Source of the DNA: CAWINH01 sp963837425
GTDB taxonomy: Bacteria > Chloroflexota > Limnocylindria > QHBO01
Assembly: GCA_963837425.1 (NCBI GenBank)
Contig: CAWINH010000002.1
Coordinates: 1-64,000 of the forward strand
Reading direction: 5' to 3'
Length of the DNA: 64,000 bases
Below, in pieces: positions 63,013-64,000 of the stretch (the first letter of the stretch is position 1; each line of letters begins with the position of its first letter). Under the pieces are notes generated by a model. It was not told the DNA's origin. It ran no database searches and worked only from the letters and a program-made list of their open reading frames with translations. Made by a program: the position numbers and the translations under genes.

Positions 63013-63939
63013 ATGCGGATCGGCTTGGTGATTGGATTACATGGGACTCCGGACAAGGCTCCAACCTGGATCCAGGTCCGAGACGAGGCTCGCGCGGCTG
63101 AGGCGGCCGGATTCGACCTGGCGGTCGTCGAGGACGCGCTCCTCTACCGCGACGACGACGGGATCATTGGCTTCTGGGAATCGGTCTCCATTGCGGGGGC
63201 GATGTGCGCGGCAACATCGCGCATCGAGGTCGGCCACTCGGTGATCAACGCGCCCTATCGGTCCGCAGCCCTCATTGCGAAGATCGCAGAGACGCTCGAC
63301 GAGATCGCCGCCGGCCGCTTCATCCTGGGCATCGGCCTGGGGAACACCATGGACTACGACGAGTTCGGAGTCCGGGCGGACCAGCGCTACTCGCGCTTTG
63401 CGGAAGCGATCGAGATCATCCACGCTCTGCTGCGGACCGGCCGCGCCGACTTCGACGGCGAGTACCAGTTCGCGCGGCGGGCCGAGCTCGTCCCTCGCGG
63501 CCCGCGACCGCATGGGCCGCCCATCGTCATTGCCGCCCGCGGGCCGAAGATGATGCAGCTGGCCGCCCGCTACGCGGACGGGTGGAACTGGTGGAGCGCC
63601 GGCCCGCCGGATCTCGATGAGCTGCGCGGGATCCTGGCCGAGCTGGATCGGGGCTGCTCGGCGATCGGCCGTGACCCGGCGACCCTGCGTCGATCGCTAG
63701 ACCTCTACTCCCTGGACCCGCTCGGCGTCGCCTCGGACCCGGGGGACGTGATCTCGGGCAGCGCGGATGAGATCACGAATCACTTGCTGAGCATTGCGGA
63801 GCTGGGCTTCGACGAGATGCGCTGCAACGTCGTTGCCGGCGCGGACCCGGATGATCGGCTGCGCGCCGTGACGGCCCTCGGGGACGTGGTGGAGGCTGTC
63901 CATCGGGCATCGCCAACGCACGACGAGGCTCGCCGCTAG
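63013..63939 (+). CDS. LLM-class F420-dependent oxidoreductase (third copy)
   Basis: 308 residues, TIM-barrel flavin/F420 enzyme: MRIGLVIGLHGTPDKAPTWIQ, DEARAAEAAGFDLAVVEDALL, AGRFILGIGLGNTMDYDEFGV and PPIVIAARGPKMMQLAARYADGWNWW. Ribosome-binding site GGAGG seven bases before ATG 63013. It is controlled by the SARP site immediately upstream on this reading. No obvious substrate assignment; co-regulation with the FAD oxidase at 58218 suggests a shared pathway. Confidence 0.85.
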   Translation: MRIGLVIGLHGTPDKAPTWIQVRDEARAAEAAGFDLAVVEDALLYRDDDGIIGFWESVSIAGAMCAATSRIEVGHSVINAPYRSAALIAKIAETLDEIAAGRFILGIGLGNTMDYDEFGVRADQRYSRFAEAIEIIHALLRTGRADFDGEYQFARRAELVPRGPRPHGPPIVIAARGPKMMQLAARYADGWNWWSAGPPDLDELRGILAELDRGCSAIGRDPATLRRSLDLYSLDPLGVASDPGDVISGSADEITNHLLSIAELGFDEMRCNVVAGADPDDRLRAVTALGDVVEAVHRASPTHDEARR

Positions 63940-63966
63940 CGATACGCGGGCCATGTCATTCGCCCT

Positions 63967-63990
63967 CAGCCATCCGGCCTCTGATGGCTG
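63967..63990 (+). terminator. Terminator-like hairpin after LLM gene
   Basis: CAGCCATC (63967-63974) pairs with GATGGCTG (63983-63990) over an eight-base loop, 28 bases after the LLM stop. A short T-run is absent, so the call is moderate. Confidence 0.5.
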
Positions 63991-64000
63991 GCCGCCTCCG

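Noticed and set aside
1..64000. tRNA, rRNA, insertion sequence or prophage
   Set aside because: No cloverleaf, rRNA, transposase, integrase or phage structural gene was recognised; frequent frame breaks are not accompanied by mobile-element ends.

Overview
High-GC (roughly 70%) bacterial chromosome segment, densely packed with many 4-nt ATGA/GTGA start-stop overlaps. It carries a run of coenzyme F420 biosynthesis genes (cofD, cofC, cofE), three LLM-class flavin/F420 oxidoreductases and an F420-type PPOX protein, together with Actinobacteria-like regulators (SARP/BTAD and LAL-LuxR), LpqH-like lipoproteins and an AAC(2')-I-like acetyltransferase. This fits a terrestrial Chloroflexota lineage (Limnocylindria/Ellin6529-like) or a related actinobacterial-type genome. 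That placement is inference from gene content; no rRNA or tRNA gene was recognised.

Layout. 60-3672: frameshifted Kef-type antiporter, then a CBS-domain protein coupled to an ArsB/NhaD-type transporter. 3736-8772 (minus): NMT1/THI5-like ABC importer (binding protein, two permeases, ATPase) behind a class-III aminotransferase; its 5' leader holds tandem 51-bp structured repeats. 9067-14503: PLP decarboxylase overlapping a TrkA-type K+ channel, AAC(2')-like acetyltransferase, small NTPase, VOC protein, PAS protein coupled to a metallo-beta-lactamase-fold hydrolase. 14592-18659: carbon-nitrogen hydrolase, LLM oxidoreductase, dihydropyrimidinase; with the ABC importer and aminotransferase these look like a dispersed reductive pyrimidine/hydantoin catabolism module. 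18674-27100: lipid kinase, a large secreted beta-propeller protein riddled with frameshifts, CinA, PPOX protein, YbjQ. 27235-30987: LLM-cofD and cofC-cofE. 32145-39986: translationally coupled series from copper-type CopC/CopD proteins through lipoprotein, binding protein and CPBP protease to homoserine dehydrogenase and aspartate-semialdehyde dehydrogenase. 40016-44916: two DUF885 metallopeptidase-like proteins around a membrane alkaline-phosphatase-superfamily protein. 44969-53153: LAL-LuxR regulator, dipeptidase, 7Fe-type ferredoxin, two LpqH-like lipoproteins, MFS exporter. 53322-56589: ECF sigma factor and membrane partner, then a sedolisin-type protease (frameshifted). 57003-63939: small secreted protein, AlaX, covalent-FAD oxidase, SARP regulator and a third LLM enzyme.

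Regulatory signals stand out. TTTAG direct repeats with 11-bp period lie upstream of the FAD oxidase and in the SARP/LLM intergenic region. An almost identical TGAGTA-N6-TACTCA palindrome lies beside the LAL regulator and in front of the lipoprotein genes. A GTTAGC-CTA-GCTAAC palindrome abuts the MFS start. At least nine genes contain one or more single-base frame shifts, often in G/C runs. Most of these are probably consensus errors rather than gene decay, so gene structures should be read with that in mind.
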